Assembly: GCA_025526995.1 (NCBI GenBank)
Contig: JAHLKG010000003.1
Location: forward strand, 1,240,001 to 1,304,000
Reading direction: 5' to 3'
Length of the DNA stretch: 64,000 bases
DNA from: Powellomyces hirtus
Taxonomy: Eukaryota; Chytridiomycota; Chytridiomycetes; Spizellomycetales; Powellomycetaceae
Every line of letters starts with the position of its first letter. The first letter of the stretch is position 1. Shown here piece after piece: positions 37,685 through 49,658 of this stretch. The position numbers and the translations under genes were made by a program. A model generated the notes under the pieces. It did no database searches. It saw only the letters and a program-made list of their open reading frames with translations, and had not been told where the DNA came from.

Positions 37685-38162
37685 GTTCTTCAGTCTATTG
37701 GAAGAAAGTCAGGAAAATATGCCGGGTATGTTTGTTATGAGGCACTTGGGTTTTGGATCCCTGTGTGCTAAAATTAAACATGGTGCTATGACCGGAATCG
37801 AAGGCCGGAATCGAGTTGGTGCCGGCGGAAGAACTACAGACATAAGAACATGCAGATGGATATCGCACACGCTGGAAGGGATACGGTTTGCGAGTCTCAC
37901 ATTCGAGCCCCTGGGTCTTCATGACAGGAATGAAATGGAAAGAACTGCGGACAATGGGAGTTCCGATTCGGCGTTCTAAAGCGCAGTTCCGCAGCCTCCG
38001 TGGCGTTCGCACACCTGCGCCACATTGTTCCGGTCAGGATTCGTGGGGCTGCGTGGGGGGTACACTGAACTGTCATTCCCATAAAAGAAGCGGGGCAGGA
38101 AGACCCCAGCTTTTGTCGATTGTTAAACAGAAAGCGGCTCAGAGCACAATCAGCCTGTCAGA
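37685..38162. promoter_or_regulatory. Divergent promoter region, membrane protein / Apd1-like
   Basis: This 480-base region lies between two divergent start codons. The open frames in it (minus 37695-38012, plus 37888-38331) have no motif and overlap the real gene start. No TATA box is obvious. Confidence 0.4.
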
Positions 38163-39080
38163 ATGGCATTTATCAAGAATGTGGTTTCGATATTTACCGG
38201 CTCCGAACCGGAGTTTCCGTCAACCATTCCGTTCACGGAAGAGGACCCTTGCGCCGGCTGCGCGGACCCGTGCGAGGCCCACCCACAGCTTCCCGGCTAC
38301 CTGCAAAAGAAGATTGAAGGCGGACCGCTAGTCGGATCAATGAAGCCCTACAAGCGTCATATCATGGTCACGGAGGGGACGAGTCGAACATGGGCAGAAC
38401 GGCTGGAAGAGGCCGACACGCTGACAAAGGTGGTGGGGGAGCTGGTAGAGAGCAAGGGCGACTCTGTCAAATACCGGTCGATTGTTACTGCGTGTGACCC
38501 CATGCTTCTGGAAGACTCTGCGGGTGATGCGGCCGATGGCAGTGAGATCCTTCTGTTTCCGGAACTAGTCTTGATAACAGGAGTGAACGGAACAAATGCG
38601 CTCTCTCTGGTCTCAACGCTGTTAGAGAAGGGGACAATTCCACAATCGATCACCACAACACCACTGAAAGGAAAAGCGTGGATATTTGTCTGCACACATA
38701 AAAAACGAGACAAACGATGTGGCGTTGCGGGACCAATGCTGGTGGACGAGTTCCGGGAAGCGGCCAAAGAGTTGGGAATGACCGAAGCAGTGACTGTGTA
38801 TGGATGCAGCCATTTTGGAGGTAAGGCCTGGCCGTTTTCTCTGTCGATCCCTTGATCTGACATTCGTTTCGTCCGTTTCCAAGGTCACAAGTTTGCAGGC
38901 AATATCATAATATACCATCGAAACCCTGTTATTAGTGGAAACTGGTACGGAAGAGTAAAAACATGCCATGTGCGGCCCATTCTGCAGACGACGGTTGAAG
39001 AGGGCAGAGTTTTCAAAGAGTTGTGGAGAGGGGCAATGCAGAGAGATGATGACTTGGCCAAGCCACGCAGGGATTGGTAG
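38163..39080 (+). CDS. Sucrase/ferredoxin-like (Apd1/Aim32 family) protein
   Basis: This is a thioredoxin-fold protein of the sucrase/ferredoxin-like (Apd1/Aim32) family, known in yeast for a C-terminal Fe-S site with Cys and His ligands and for a role in redox or metal tolerance. Two exons (to about 38821, then from about 38882) start MAFIKNVVSIFTGSEPEFPS. A Cys-rich N-terminal segment reads DPCAGCADPCEAHPQLPGYL. The domain signature is intact: FVCTHKKRDKRCGVAGPMLV, then CSHFGGHKFAGNIIIYH with the intron between FGG and HKF. It ends AKPRRDW. About 280 residues. Which of Apd1 or Aim32 is the closer relative cannot be settled by eye. Confidence 0.9.
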
Positions 39081-39234
39081 AGTTGTTTCAGAATCGTGGG
39101 GTTATCCATAGCTTTCTTAACATATACATAGACACAATTTTGACTAGGCCATGCAAATTATTGATAAAAGTATGTATACACGTTGCATGCAATAGCTTCA
39201 GTCTCCCATATGATTGGAAATGAGCCATCTGGTC

Positions 39235-41767
39235 CTAGTCGTAGACAATCCGCTGTCTTGGTACAGGCGGGAGGGCATGTCTCGCTCTGGACGAGTCCTT
39301 ATCGTTCGCCTCATAAGGAGCGCCTTTGCCGGATGGCCTCGCCTCGTCCCTGTTGTGTGCAGCGTCATCTATCAATCTGGATCCGCTTCGTTGTCGGCTG
39401 CTGTCGGGTTCGCCGTCTCTGCCTTTATCTCGATGCCAATCCCGATCTCGCCCTCGATCCCGGTCGCGGTCCCTGTTTCCATCCCTATTTCCATCCCTAT
39501 GTCGTGCGCCATAGTGTCTATCATCTCTAGGTTTTCCCACCCAGACGTCAGCACGATTAGCGTGCTCCGATTCCCCACGCAAGTGACGACCAGGCTGTGT
39601 ATGCGGCCGATGCCCTCTGTCTCGGTCTCCATCGCCTTCCCGTCTACGTTTTGTACCCCTTCGATCTGTCGCAGGCAATGCTCTTCGTTTTCTTGGAACT
39701 CCATCCTCTATAACAATATCGCTGTGTCGAGGAGGATGTATCTCAAACGCTTCGCGCGAGGCACCTGGCATTTTCTTCGCCATTTCCTTCGCCTTCTGCG
39801 TCTGTTCGTGGATCTTGTCCTGAATTCCCATTTCATGAGACTCTGGCCATCCCAGAAAACTGCGAGTGGTTTCATTAGCGTCTATGCATACGAAACCTGG
39901 AACGTTAGACCTGATGGCACTTACTCAATCGTACCCGGTTCGGCTGGCGTTGGCTCGACGTTGAAATAGTCGTGCCGTAATGCATCCTCCGCGGATGGTC
40001 TCCTGGCCGGATTCAGAAGGAGAAGGGAATCGATAAATGTAATGGTATAATAGTCAAGCCTGTTGAGGGTGACGTTAATCATCGCCCAAACTATCAGATT
40101 GTAGAGCACACTTGTGGTAGCGGGTGTACCTGTCTCTAAATATTTCGCGTATTCTTCTTGGTTCCTGCTTCGGTACAAGTTTTTGTCTGGCCATGATACT
40201 CGCATATTCCGGCCAATCGTCCCCCTTAGGAGTTCCACACACTCCAAATATTTTGTCCAAAGCTTGCGGTTCCGTTGAAGCCTGAAATATCGGAGTTCGC
40301 TCCCACATCTCCGCGAATATGCAACTTCAAGAGTGCCCCGTCAGCTTGCATGGAAGATTCTCACAGCTTGTAGAGCATTCCGCTTACCCAAAACCCCACA
40401 TGTCAACTGCAGAGTTATACTTCTGCTCTTCTAGTAAAATCTCCGGCGGACGATACCATAGTGTGACAACGGTAGGAGTAAGGGATGACGGGGACTCTTC
40501 AGGGACATGTCGCCGGGCTAGACCAAAGTCTCCAATCTTCACATTGCCGGCATTGTCGATCAAGATGTTGGCACTCTTCAAGTCACGATGCAGCAATTCA
40601 TTCTGTCGTTTGCTTCCAATCAGCGCCGAGTTCGACATCAAGCCATGATTGCTGGTCATCTACCTTGTGCAGGTACGCTAGACCTTCCAGAAGCTGTTTG
40701 GCGAAGGCTTTGATTTGATTCGGTTGTAGTGTGACCAGAGGGTTCTTGAGTAGACCGAACAAGTCATGGTGCATGTATGGGAAAACCATGTAAAGCGTGG
40801 CAGGTTCGTACTCGTCCTCATCTTCGAAAGCCATCTCCCCATTAGTAGAGCGGGTGGATTATGCTGAGTCTTCTCAGATCCCCTACCGTTCGCTTTCCCG
40901 AACGCCATGCCATCGAAAGGGATCACATTGGGGTGTTTCATTGCTTTGAGAATGAGGATCTCCCGTATGGACGTTATCGGAAGCTGGTGAGGAAAGTGCC
41001 AGAGCGTCAATGAAACACAGCATACTCCATTGCTTCCACGATTTCGCTTACCCCCTCCTTCTCTTTGTGCACAATGATCCGCTTCAACGCAACTTTCTTG
41101 CCAGTAGCATTATGAGTGGCAATAGTCACTTCACTAGAGAAGACACAATCAGCATCCGAAGTGATATCTGCCAGCAACATTCTCAGTGAACGAACCCAAA
41201 TGTTCCTTGCCCAATCCTTTCATTGTTTTCGAATTCGTCAATGTCGTAAGTACCCGTATACTTTGCAAATGTGTCATCCAGCGACGGTTCGTCGTCGGGT
41301 CGAGCATTATACGGTGGGGAGTCAAAGATCATTTCGGGCGTAGTCGGACTTTGAGATCGAGATGACCGGCTGTAGCTCTGGAACGGCGTGGAAACCTCGC
41401 TGATATCAACAACCTTTGGTTCCTGCCATTCGCCTTCTTCCCGTTCCTCCTCTTCCATGTTTGCATTCAGCTCTTGCATTGTCGTGTAAACTTCAGGTGG
41501 TTTGCCCTCCTCAGCGACGGCTTTCTCTGTATCTCCCATGGTCGTCGGCAACTTGGTTTCTGTGGACTTATTAACCCCTTGGTCCATTGCATGGTCTTCT
41601 CCTTTGTCGACTTCGTTTTTGCCGACCGATGTCGTGATTTCACCAACTTCCGGCGAATCATCGAGTGATTGCCTCGCTACTGGGTCTTCTATCTGACCAT
41701 CCTTTGCAGTCGTCAATCCGATTTGATCCTTATCAGGTGCTGTCTTGCTCTCCGATGTATTAGACAT
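39235..41767 (-). CDS. BUR1: BUR1/CDK9-type cyclin-dependent kinase
   Basis: This is a cyclin-dependent kinase of the transcription-elongation class (yeast Bur1/Sgv1, animal CDK9), expected to phosphorylate the RNA polymerase II tail and Spt5. Many exons start at 41765-41767. The N-terminal 170 residues are a disordered acidic/Ser region. The kinase domain has IGQGTFGFVH (P-loop), VALKRIIVHKEKEG, the cyclin-binding helix PITSIREILILKAMKHPNVI, HRDLKSANILIDNAGNVKIG, DFGLAR, and activation loop LTPTVVTLWYRPPEILL with the expected Thr. ERTPIFQASTEPQALDKIFG resembles CDK9/Bur1 more than CDK11 or CDK12. The C-terminal tail (about 39235-39830) is a repetitive Arg/Asp-rich region. PITSIRE alone might suggest CDK11 (PITSLRE), but the rest does not. 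Confidence 0.9.
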
Positions 41768-42024
41768 TCCGGAGTGCTTGACAGAATTTCCAGTATGACA
41801 CTATCGGTAACCGGTAAAGGCTGGGTATATAGACTTCAGCTAATTGTCGGTGCAAGAGTTTGTATCGTAGGCCAAACTAGGTGCTGAGCCACTCTCTCGG
41901 AAACTAGAAATTACACAGAATCCCTGCCAAAGAAACGTTGCAATGTCAAAATATGGAAGACTGCGCGGAACCAGATGCATATCTTTTTGTTTGTCTGTCA
42001 CAAACCACTTTCGCTCACATCAAA
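41768..42024. promoter_or_regulatory. BUR1 upstream region
   Basis: These 257 bases lie upstream of the BUR1 start codon and before the tRNA gene. No TATA box or gene is evident. Confidence 0.35.
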
Positions 42025-42097
42025 GGTTTCTTGGTGTAGTTGGTTATCACATCTGTCTAACACACAGAAGGGCACCAGTTCGAACCTGGTAGAAACC
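42025..42097 (+). tRNA. tRNA-Val (anticodon AAC)
   Basis: A full cloverleaf can be folded: acceptor stem GGTTTCT pairs with AGAAACC, the D arm is GGTGTAGTTGGTTATC, the anticodon stem TCTGT pairs with ACAGA around loop CTAACAC (anticodon AAC, valine), and the T arm is ACCAG-TTCGAAC-CTGGT. The A box and B box (GTTCGAACC) are canonical. There is no intron. A T run at 42102-42107 follows and suits RNA polymerase III termination. Confidence 0.95.
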
Positions 42098-42098
42098 A

Positions 42099-42112
42099 GT
42101 CTTTTTTGTTTT
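42099..42112 (+). terminator. RNA polymerase III T-run terminator
   Basis: GTCTTTTTTG directly follows the tRNA discriminator base; six consecutive T residues are the usual pol III stop signal. Confidence 0.8.
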
Positions 42113-42240
42113 TCGGAGAATTTCCCGTGCTTGCGTCCGTGTTCTGCGCCTACGATGATCAAACTCATGTTGCTTTGCCGCACCTACGACTATGTGTCTA
42201 TCAAAAGGTATAATGTCTCCGTATTTTCCTCAGTACCTAC

Positions 42241-44326
42241 TTAGACTGTCTCTTTGATCCCGCCCAGACACAGGTATTTAGTCTCCAGATATTCCCCAAT
42301 TCCCGCGCTGCCTCCTTCCCTACCCAAACCCGACTCCTTGATGCCGCCAAACGGCGCACAGTCCGTTGAAATGATGCCTGAGGGTATCTGAATTGAGACC
42401 AATGATACCTAGATATTCCGCGACACTTTCAAATTGCTCACCTTCGTTGATTCCAACCATACCGACTTCTAACGCTTCGGACACACGGTAGATGCGAGCA
42501 ATGTCAGAAGAATAGAAATACCCTGCCAGGCCGAAAGGGGTATCGTTGGCAGCCTCGATGACTGCGAAATGTGATCATATCAAATGTTAGTTAGAGTCTG
42601 CAGGCCCCCTGAGCGACTGAGAACGTACCCTCGTTCTCCGTCTTGAATTTGATCAATCCAGCCAAAGGCCCGAATGTCTCCTCCTGCGTCATCAACATGT
42701 CCTTGGTCACATCCGTAAGCACAGTTGGCTCATAGAAATGGCCTCCCAGTTGATGAGGTTTGCCACCAACGAGCACCTTCGCCCCTTTGGCAACCGCATC
42801 ATCAACATGTTTGGCAACCTTTCGGAATCCAGCCAGAGTGATAAGTGGGCCAAACTCATTGCCTGTTTCAAGTCCATGGCCGACATTCATCTTTCGAAGG
42901 CGAGTGGCCAACTTTTTCGAGAACTCGTCATACACGCCTGCCTGTACGTAAATACGATTTGCGCAAACGCATGTCTGGCCCGTATTCCTGAACTTCGAGG
43001 CGATGCACCCTTCAACGGCAGCATCCACGTTGGCATCGTCTTACAAATGACCGCCCGTAAGTAATGGCACCATCTCAACGGCGATCGTTCTTGCACCATA
43101 CCAAAAACTATGAAAGGAGCGTTCCCGCCCAGCTCCATGGATACTTTCTTCATCGTTCCAGCCGCTTGCGCTGTGAGTGTCTTCCCAACAGCAGTCTGCA
43201 TAGATGGTAAGGGTATGCAAGCGATTTGCATGAATGCTGTCATGACCACATACCGATCCAGTAAACGTGATTTTGCGCACAAGAGGGTTGGATGTCATCT
43301 CCGTTCCGATAGCAATCGCATTGTCTTTGGAGGCAGTCACAATGTTGAGCACACCAGCAGGTAACCCAGCCTCCTCTGCGAGATGGGCGATGGCCAGCGC
43401 AGACAAAGGTGTCTCTGGGCTAGGCTTAACGATGATTGCGCAGCCGGCTGCGATGGCCGGTGCAGCCTTTCTGGTGATCATCGCATTTGGAAAGTTCCAG
43501 GGCGTGATAGCAGCAACAACGCCTACTGGCTGCTTGATGGTCATCAGTCGTCTTCCAGCAGCATTCTGTGGAATTACGTCGCCGTATATCCTGATATATG
43601 TAGTCAGCATCAGTGCTGCAGTGGATAATAACCCCCTATAACCTTGGGGCTTCCTCCGCAAACCAGCGGATGAATGACGAGCCATAAGCAACCTCTCCTC
43701 GCGCCTAAGATTCCGATGATGAGTCTAAACTTGCATGCATACCTACAGAACAGTCGTTCCAAATACCTCTGCGAGTGGCTTTCCACATTCAATTGTCATT
43801 ATCTTGGCTAGGATAGCGGTTGCGAGCGCATGAGCGATCAATTGTGGGCAGCATGTAGTGCCATGAACGAACACACACCCAAGTCTTCCTGATGCTCCAT
43901 GCATAGTTGATACCACTTGTGCAAGACCGTAGCACGTTCCTACTTTCAGTAGGCATGTAAGCCACGACATCTCTAATTCCGCTTTTGCATCATATAAACA
44001 CTAACCCTTCCGGTTTTGGCTTTCCAGCTAATCTGAGCTTTGTGTGCAGCAGAAATGGCGGCTTTGATATCCGTGGTTGTCATGTCTGGCACTTTGCCGA
44101 CAGGTTTCAGGTGGGCGGGATCGACAACATCGTAGGTTGCGCCCTCCGCGGCTCCTATCCATTTGCCACCCACGTATGCGCTGTTTTTGACGAGGTCGTT
44201 CTAGGACAAAAGGTGACCATGAGTCAAACAACTTGAGTGTCACGCAATGCACCATTGTCAATTTACCCTCTTGAGACCCGTCAGGTTCCGAGTCAAAATG
44301 CGAGACGCGGAGAGGGGCCTCGACAT
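42241..44326 (-). CDS. UGA2: Succinate-semialdehyde dehydrogenase, mitochondrial
   Basis: This enzyme oxidises succinate semialdehyde to succinate, the last step of GABA use. The start at 44324-44326 gives [20 protein letters not shown], an Arg/Ser/Leu-rich mitochondrial presequence, spliced in phase 0 to [20 protein letters not shown]. Several exons follow. Aldehyde dehydrogenase hallmarks: [48 protein letters not shown], the catalytic Glu in [12 protein letters not shown] and the catalytic Cys in [30 protein letters not shown] and the terminal [16 protein letters not shown] block are typical of SSADH. The last exon ends [11 protein letters not shown]. Arginase lies next to it in the same orientation, so two steps of arginine/GABA catabolism sit side by side, although each has its own promoter space. 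Confidence 0.93.
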
Positions 44327-45230
44327 GTGAGCCGTACACCGCCGAGCAACGAGCATGCTTGTGAGTTCTGAGACCGTTACGTGGGTTGGCAGTTATGAAG
44401 GTGGTTGAGATTTGGTACGGAAACGATGGGTGCCCTTTGAAAGGTGACGTCGAAGAGGCCGTCGGAGCAGGTGACGGTGCTGAGTCATCGATCACTACAC
44501 GCGTACGTTTGCAACAAGAAGCATAACGTTCGAAAATTATCAGGACGAGGCTTGCGCCTGTCAGCTGAATGAGAAAGAATAGAAGAACTAGAAGGAATAT
44601 AAAGACAAGAAATTTAATTCATTTTGTTGGCGGTGCGCATCAGATTAGGTGGTACCAAATGTTATCTCAGTGGCTCATGGGCGGGCCTCTGAATTGGGAT
44701 TGGTTTCATCATGTGCGCAGAGACGTATCTGCGGGTCGAACACGAGACTTCAAGTCTCATCTTCCGCGACTTTGACCGCAGCACTAACTCGTGAACAACC
44801 GCAATAGTCTATCAATCCCGAACTTGGCGCATCGCAGCACGATTCAAGATTAACAAATGACACCCCAAGGAGCTAGTTGTCGGCTTGTTCCGACCCAATT
44901 TCGCAAAGCTAAAGACCCTTCACTACTTTCCAATTCCTTGATTCATGAAAGATGCGATGGTTGTGTCTCCATATATCATTGACGAAGCTAACTCCAACGG
45001 GGCTCCGGCCAGGTGTATACAAAAGCATTTCAAACCTAGAGACTGTTTCCCAACACAAATTCTAGACGGAGTGATCATTGCTCTCACTCGAGAAACTCGA
45101 GCGCGAGTGATTGGGCACGAACTCCACGCAACATGAATACAATTAAAAAAGCAAAATATCATTTTCTTCATCCGTCTAAGGGATGGGATGTGTAGTGGAG
45201 AAGAAAGAGGAAAATGGAAGGGCAAACTCT
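44327..45230. other. Spacer between SSADH and arginase
   Basis: This 900-base region has no gene. The right half is probably the arginase 3' UTR and the left half the SSADH promoter. Minus-strand open frames within 44028-44495 are the SSADH first exon read in a wrong frame. A short inverted pair GAGACTT / AAGTCTC lies near 44747-44761. Confidence 0.4.
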
Positions 45231-46550
45231 CTACAGCAGCGACTCTCCCATGGCGGTTCTCGCGAGTGAACAGCCGATCTGGATGGTCTGCAAGACATAG
45301 GATTGCTCACCCAGCATAGGGTTCACTTCCATAATATCTACAGCGACCAAGTTTCCAGTTTCGTAAAGGGCTTCGCAAATGTAGTGACCTTCGCGGAAGG
45401 TCAGCCCTCCGCGGACGGGTGTGCCCGTAGCGGGGGCAACAGACGGGTCGAGGGCGTCGACGTCAAAGCTGAGGTGGATGGGCTTGTCACGGCCGAGGTA
45501 TTCGAGGGCCATCTCGACAATCTTGCCGATGCCGTGCTTGTCGACATCGTGCATGCTGAAGGCCTTGATCTTGTTGTCTTTCAGGATCTTCTTTTCTGGG
45601 ACGTCCACGTCCCGCAGACCAATGTATACGATTCGGTTGGCGGCAAGGCACGGCTTCAGCCAGTCGAGCTCGGTCACTTCCTTGGTGCCCTCGAGACCCA
45701 TCAGGAAAGAAACGGGGCATCCGTGGAGGTTTCCGGTATCGGTCGTCAGTGGCGTATTACTATTGACCAATGAAACAACAAATGAGTAAAATTGAGCAAA
45801 GCGAGTTCCGTTTCAATTTCCCCTCGCCCATCAAAGATTGAGCATCCTCCCGAGTCAATCAGCTGCGATATTTGATATCAGCCCATTCAATATCTGCCGG
45901 GCGTCGGTCAGATTCACCGACAGCGAACCAGAATCGGGAAACGGTCATCTTGCTGCGCCCAAAGCCATAGAGCTTTGCTTTCGCAAGCCATATAGATGTC
46001 TTTGACCAAACAGAAAACGCGTCGCGCTCTCCACTCAGTCACCTATACGTCCTCCGTGGCCAAATCTTTTCATGTCTCCCATAGGTTGTGCACCGATTTC
46101 GCCCCGCCTGATTCCTCCATGCGGTACTTACATGTCAGCGTGAGCATCAACCCAGATAACACCCACATCCTTATGCACAGCGGCGCTTCCACCAACTGTT
46201 CCCATTGCCAGCGAGTGGTCTCCACCGAGCGTCAAAGCCAGATGCCCCTTCTCCACAACCTTCTGGACGCTCTCGGCCACACTCTTGGTGACGGAGGCCA
46301 CGTGTCCCACGTTCTTGAGAATTTTGTGCTTGTTCTCAGTCTGCGGCTTGAAGTCCTCGTAAGTGGGGAATTTCTCGTCAAAATCAACATTCCATCCCAG
46401 CCCTTTGAGTTGATCAATCAGACCGAATTCAACCAGACGTGCGGGCCCTTGCTCGACTCCGCCGCGTGGCTGACCGCCGCTGAATGCAGCGCCTACGATG
46501 CCGACCGTGAGGGGCTTGGAGAGGAACTTGTGGTTGGTCTCGGATGCCAT
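45231..46550 (-). CDS. CAR1: Arginase
   Basis: Arginase hydrolyses arginine to ornithine and urea at a binuclear Mn centre. Two exons: the first starts MASETNHKFLSKPLTVGIVG (ATG 46548-46550) and ends in GVIWVDAHAD; the second starts at about 45768. The intron of about 365 bases splits codon 3 of DAHADIN and restores DINTP, so the long gap is not a break. Metal-binding motifs are all present: LTLGGDHSLAMGTVGG, DAHADIN and SFDVDALDPSVAPATGTPV, and the loop NTPLTTDTGNLHGCPVSFLM is typical. It ends ARTAMGESLL. The length (about 320 residues) is normal. No mitochondrial presequence is evident, so a cytosolic enzyme is likely. Confidence 0.96.
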
Positions 46551-47791
46551 TGCGTATGTATGTGGGTATGTACGTGAGAATGTGTGGCCCTGAGCGGAGT
46601 AGAATTGCAGATGATCTGAGATCGGATGGGGGCGTGTGTTTTTCTTTAGCGTCACCAGATTCTGATGGGAAGAGATGCGGAGAGCGGGAGAAAACAAAAG
46701 GCAGGGCACGGGCAAGATGGGATGGTCAGTCTGCTTTTGTGTTGGTGGTGGAAGGTTTCAGCTCAAGCGCGGAGGAGCGAAGCCAATACGAATTACCGGA
46801 GGCTGTGGGCGAATTGGGAATTACCTGGCAAACGCGCGTGACTTTCGGTTCGCCCTACGGAAGACTGGCTAAAGAATCGGGCGCGCGCGTTTTTGCTCCG
46901 CTGTGTCGGTTGTTTTTGACATTTCGGGGGACTCAAGTTCAAGCAAATGTTGTCCCTGAAATCATACAAGGAAAAAATCAAAAAAAGACGCTATCATACT
47001 CTTATTATTACCCGTCTCCCATCCGCAGCAAACTCAATAAGACCACACCTTGAAAGCGGTCACGAGTGACGCAGTAATGGGAATTAATAACCAAGCCACC
47101 CACCAAATCTCACACCTGGAACTTTTTGATCCCATATGTGGGCACCATTGGTGTGGAGCCAAGCGCTTCTTTTTTTTTCTTTTTTTTGTTTTGTTTTGTG
47201 GCAAGCGATGACCCGGGCGTCTACGGCCCTTAAGATTCGCGGAACAAAAACCTCAATAAATTGATTGCACTACAGGTTTTTCTTATTACAGGATACGAAG
47301 AGGAAGTTATTTTCATTTTCCAAGTGGGTAATATGCTACATATATAAAAGCAAAAGGAGAGGACTGGGAACGACAGTGTACCGAATAACCAAATAAGGGG
47401 ATAAGTTGTATAAGCAAAAAGAACAAACAGTCCATAGTCCAAATGTCCGGGTAATGTCAGGTGGGCATCGCGCGCGTTCTTGCTTCTGATGAAAGGATAA
47501 TAAAGAAGAAGGGATCCGGATAAGAAACGAAACGGCGATGCTACCATAAATAAAGGAGAGAAAGAAAAATGTTCGGGGAAGGATAAGATAAGAAACGATT
47601 CGAAAAAAATGTTCGTGTACCGAAAGTGAGGGAGGTTGGAAAGGTAAGGATAAAATGTAAATGTCTTTTGCTCGTGGATTGCTGCGAAGCTTTCAAAATC
47701 GATGGGGTATTATGCTTTTCGGTCGATGGCAACGAGGCTATTAGGTCGATAGTAGTGTAGAAAAGGATTTGAAGAGATGGATGGGAGCGTA
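46551..47791. other. Long spacer between arginase and RRM gene
   Basis: This 1.2-kb region is flanked by the arginase promoter and the 3' UTR of the RRM gene. A T-rich tract (runs of 8-9 T) lies at about 47168-47200. Open frames (plus 46544-47053, minus 47230-47547 and 47541-48041) overlap and carry no motifs. No gene is supported. Confidence 0.4.
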
Positions 47792-49658
47792 TCAGGCGAT
47801 CTGCAAGTGTGATTCCCGGCCGTGAGCTGGGGCGCGATAGTTCACCATGGTTGGAGCGAGCGGGAACGGTGGCGAAAGCTGCCACGTGGAGAGGAGCGAG
47901 TGCTGAGACTGCGATGGTTGAGCGGCCGTTGCGATGGGCGGTTGTTGATGGTGCTGGTATTGCTGACGCAACTGTTGATGTTGGGGATTTGGGTAGCTGC
48001 CGCGTCGAGGGATTGTAAGAGGCGGCGCCTGATATGTGCACGAAGGGCGAAATTCGGGGACCATCGGGTTTGGGTAGTATGCGGGTTTGGGGAGAAGAGA
48101 CTGTTTGACCTGCGGCTGTTGCTGCGCCTTCTGACTAGGGGCGTCAGCAGCCAACCGGTGAGGATATCGAGCAATCCCGTTGCCGTTGCTGCTTGGCACG
48201 TCAGAAGCGCGACTTTCGACCTGGAGATTCGAGAACGAGGCTCTTCGTCTAATGTCCCACGGAGCGTTGCTGATCATCGGCGTAGAGCGGTTGAGAGATG
48301 CGTCCGGACTGGTGCTGCTACCTGCCGTGGAGCCGCTTCGCGTCCTAATCGCTGGAGAAATGAGTCCCGAGACGGACGAGGAATCGGCATCGCTTAGGAA
48401 AGCAGTTTGATCTTGTTCACACGAGGAATCACTGATCCAATGGGTATCCTCATCGTCGCCACCAAAGGAATTGGGATAGCCTGATGTGGGCGAAGACGCG
48501 CCAGAGGGTGGACCAAAAGGTGCAGGACACAATCGGCAATGCGACTCGATTAGCAGCTGCTCGAAGTCGTTCTTGAGGTCCGCGTCCAGTTGCCGCACGC
48601 TGTCGCGTGGGAGGAACGTGTAGCCCTCGTCGAGACCATTTACAAGGTGGTTGACAGGGATGTTGTGCAGTTTGGATCGCAGCCGGTAAAAGTCGTGCGC
48701 AGGGTTTCCGCTCATGCTGATGGAGGCGGCGTTTTTACCGTTAGCAGCGTGAGCGTGATTCGTGTTGCTGGCATGAGCATTATTGGAGTTGGTTTTGTTG
48801 CCGTTGTTCTTCACGTTGTTATATGACATTGGGTTCTGCAAGTCTTCGTCCTCTAGTTTCGCGTTTTTGGCATAGCTGACGACAAGATTTGTCTCCAGTC
48901 TGAGCGTGCGCCAGCATGTGGCTGCCGACTGACCCTCCTCGAAGAAAACGTATCCATACTTTCCATGAAATTGGACTTTGATAAACCTAGTGGGTGATTG
49001 CGTTCACATTGGTCACAGGATTTGGGTTGCGAATTACATGTCGACAGCTGCGTTCACCAACTCCACCTACCCGGGGAAAGCGCGAAACACCTTGCACATC
49101 TCGTCTTTCGAGTAGTTCGTCGGGAGATGTGTGACATGAATAGCTTTGCACGGGGCGCTGTCTTCTTCGGGTTGCGGGTAAGGTACTCTGTAATTTTTCT
49201 GCGCCGGCTCGAGAGTAATGATGCCATCCGGCGACGGTCTGAGGAGAGCCTGTCGGGCGAAGTCCTGGTTCACAAAGCGCACAAAGCAGTAGTGATCATA
49301 GAATGCAAACAGCTCAAAGCCGGCATAGGTGCGAAAATGGAGATACAGGTGACCGCGGTCAGTAACGCCCGGGCTAATCGATTGGAATAGGAATGAAAAA
49401 CATGAGTACACAAGGGTATGGTCGGCTTCGCGTGGGAGGACACCAAGCTCGCACGCGTGAGGTGAGAAAGGGAAAAGACAATGTCAAGCAAACATACCGA
49501 TACGCAACGTGCACCGTGTTGATATCGGAATGGAGCGGTTGCGGCTGCTGGTGTTGCGGCATACGGGTCGGCCACGAGATGGCGCGGGGTCGCAGCGAAT
49601 GAGTGTACGTCTGAGCCGGCGGTAGGATGTTCAAGCTGCGAGTGTGATAAAGCGCCAT
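47792..49658 (-). CDS. Two-RRM RNA-binding protein (Mei2/Whi3-like style)
   Basis: Three exons start MALYHTRSLNILPPAQTYTH (49656-49658). The first RRM-like domain is HLYLHFRTYAGFELFAFYDH then YCFVRFVNQDFARQALLRPS. The second is KAIHVTHLPTNYSKDEMCKV, FRAFPG spliced to FIKVQFHGKYGYVFFEEGQS. After that comes a long disordered tail with Asn/His-rich, Ser-rich and Gln-rich stretches (QQHQQLRQQYQHHQQP-like), typical of RNA-granule proteins. It ends GRESHLQIA. RNP1-like YCFVRFVN and YGYVFFEE are visible. The proposed relation to Mei2/Whi3-type regulators rests only on the arrangement of two N-terminal RRMs and a low-complexity tail; the target is unknown. Confidence 0.85.

Noticed and set aside
39235..41767. 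Assignment of the kinase to CDK11 from PITSIRE
   Set aside because: The activation-loop and substrate-lobe sequences fit BUR1/CDK9 better than CDK11.
44700..44780. tRNA-like B-box (GTTCGACCC) on the minus strand
   Set aside because: The T stem pairs poorly, the hairpin next to it has a five-base loop and no cloverleaf forms.
45766..46131. Apparent break inside arginase
   Set aside because: The gap is a normal GT-AG intron; splicing restores the metal-binding DAHADIN motif.
46544..47053. 169-codon plus-strand ORF upstream of arginase
   Set aside because: It overlaps the arginase start antisense and is a compositional open frame without motifs.
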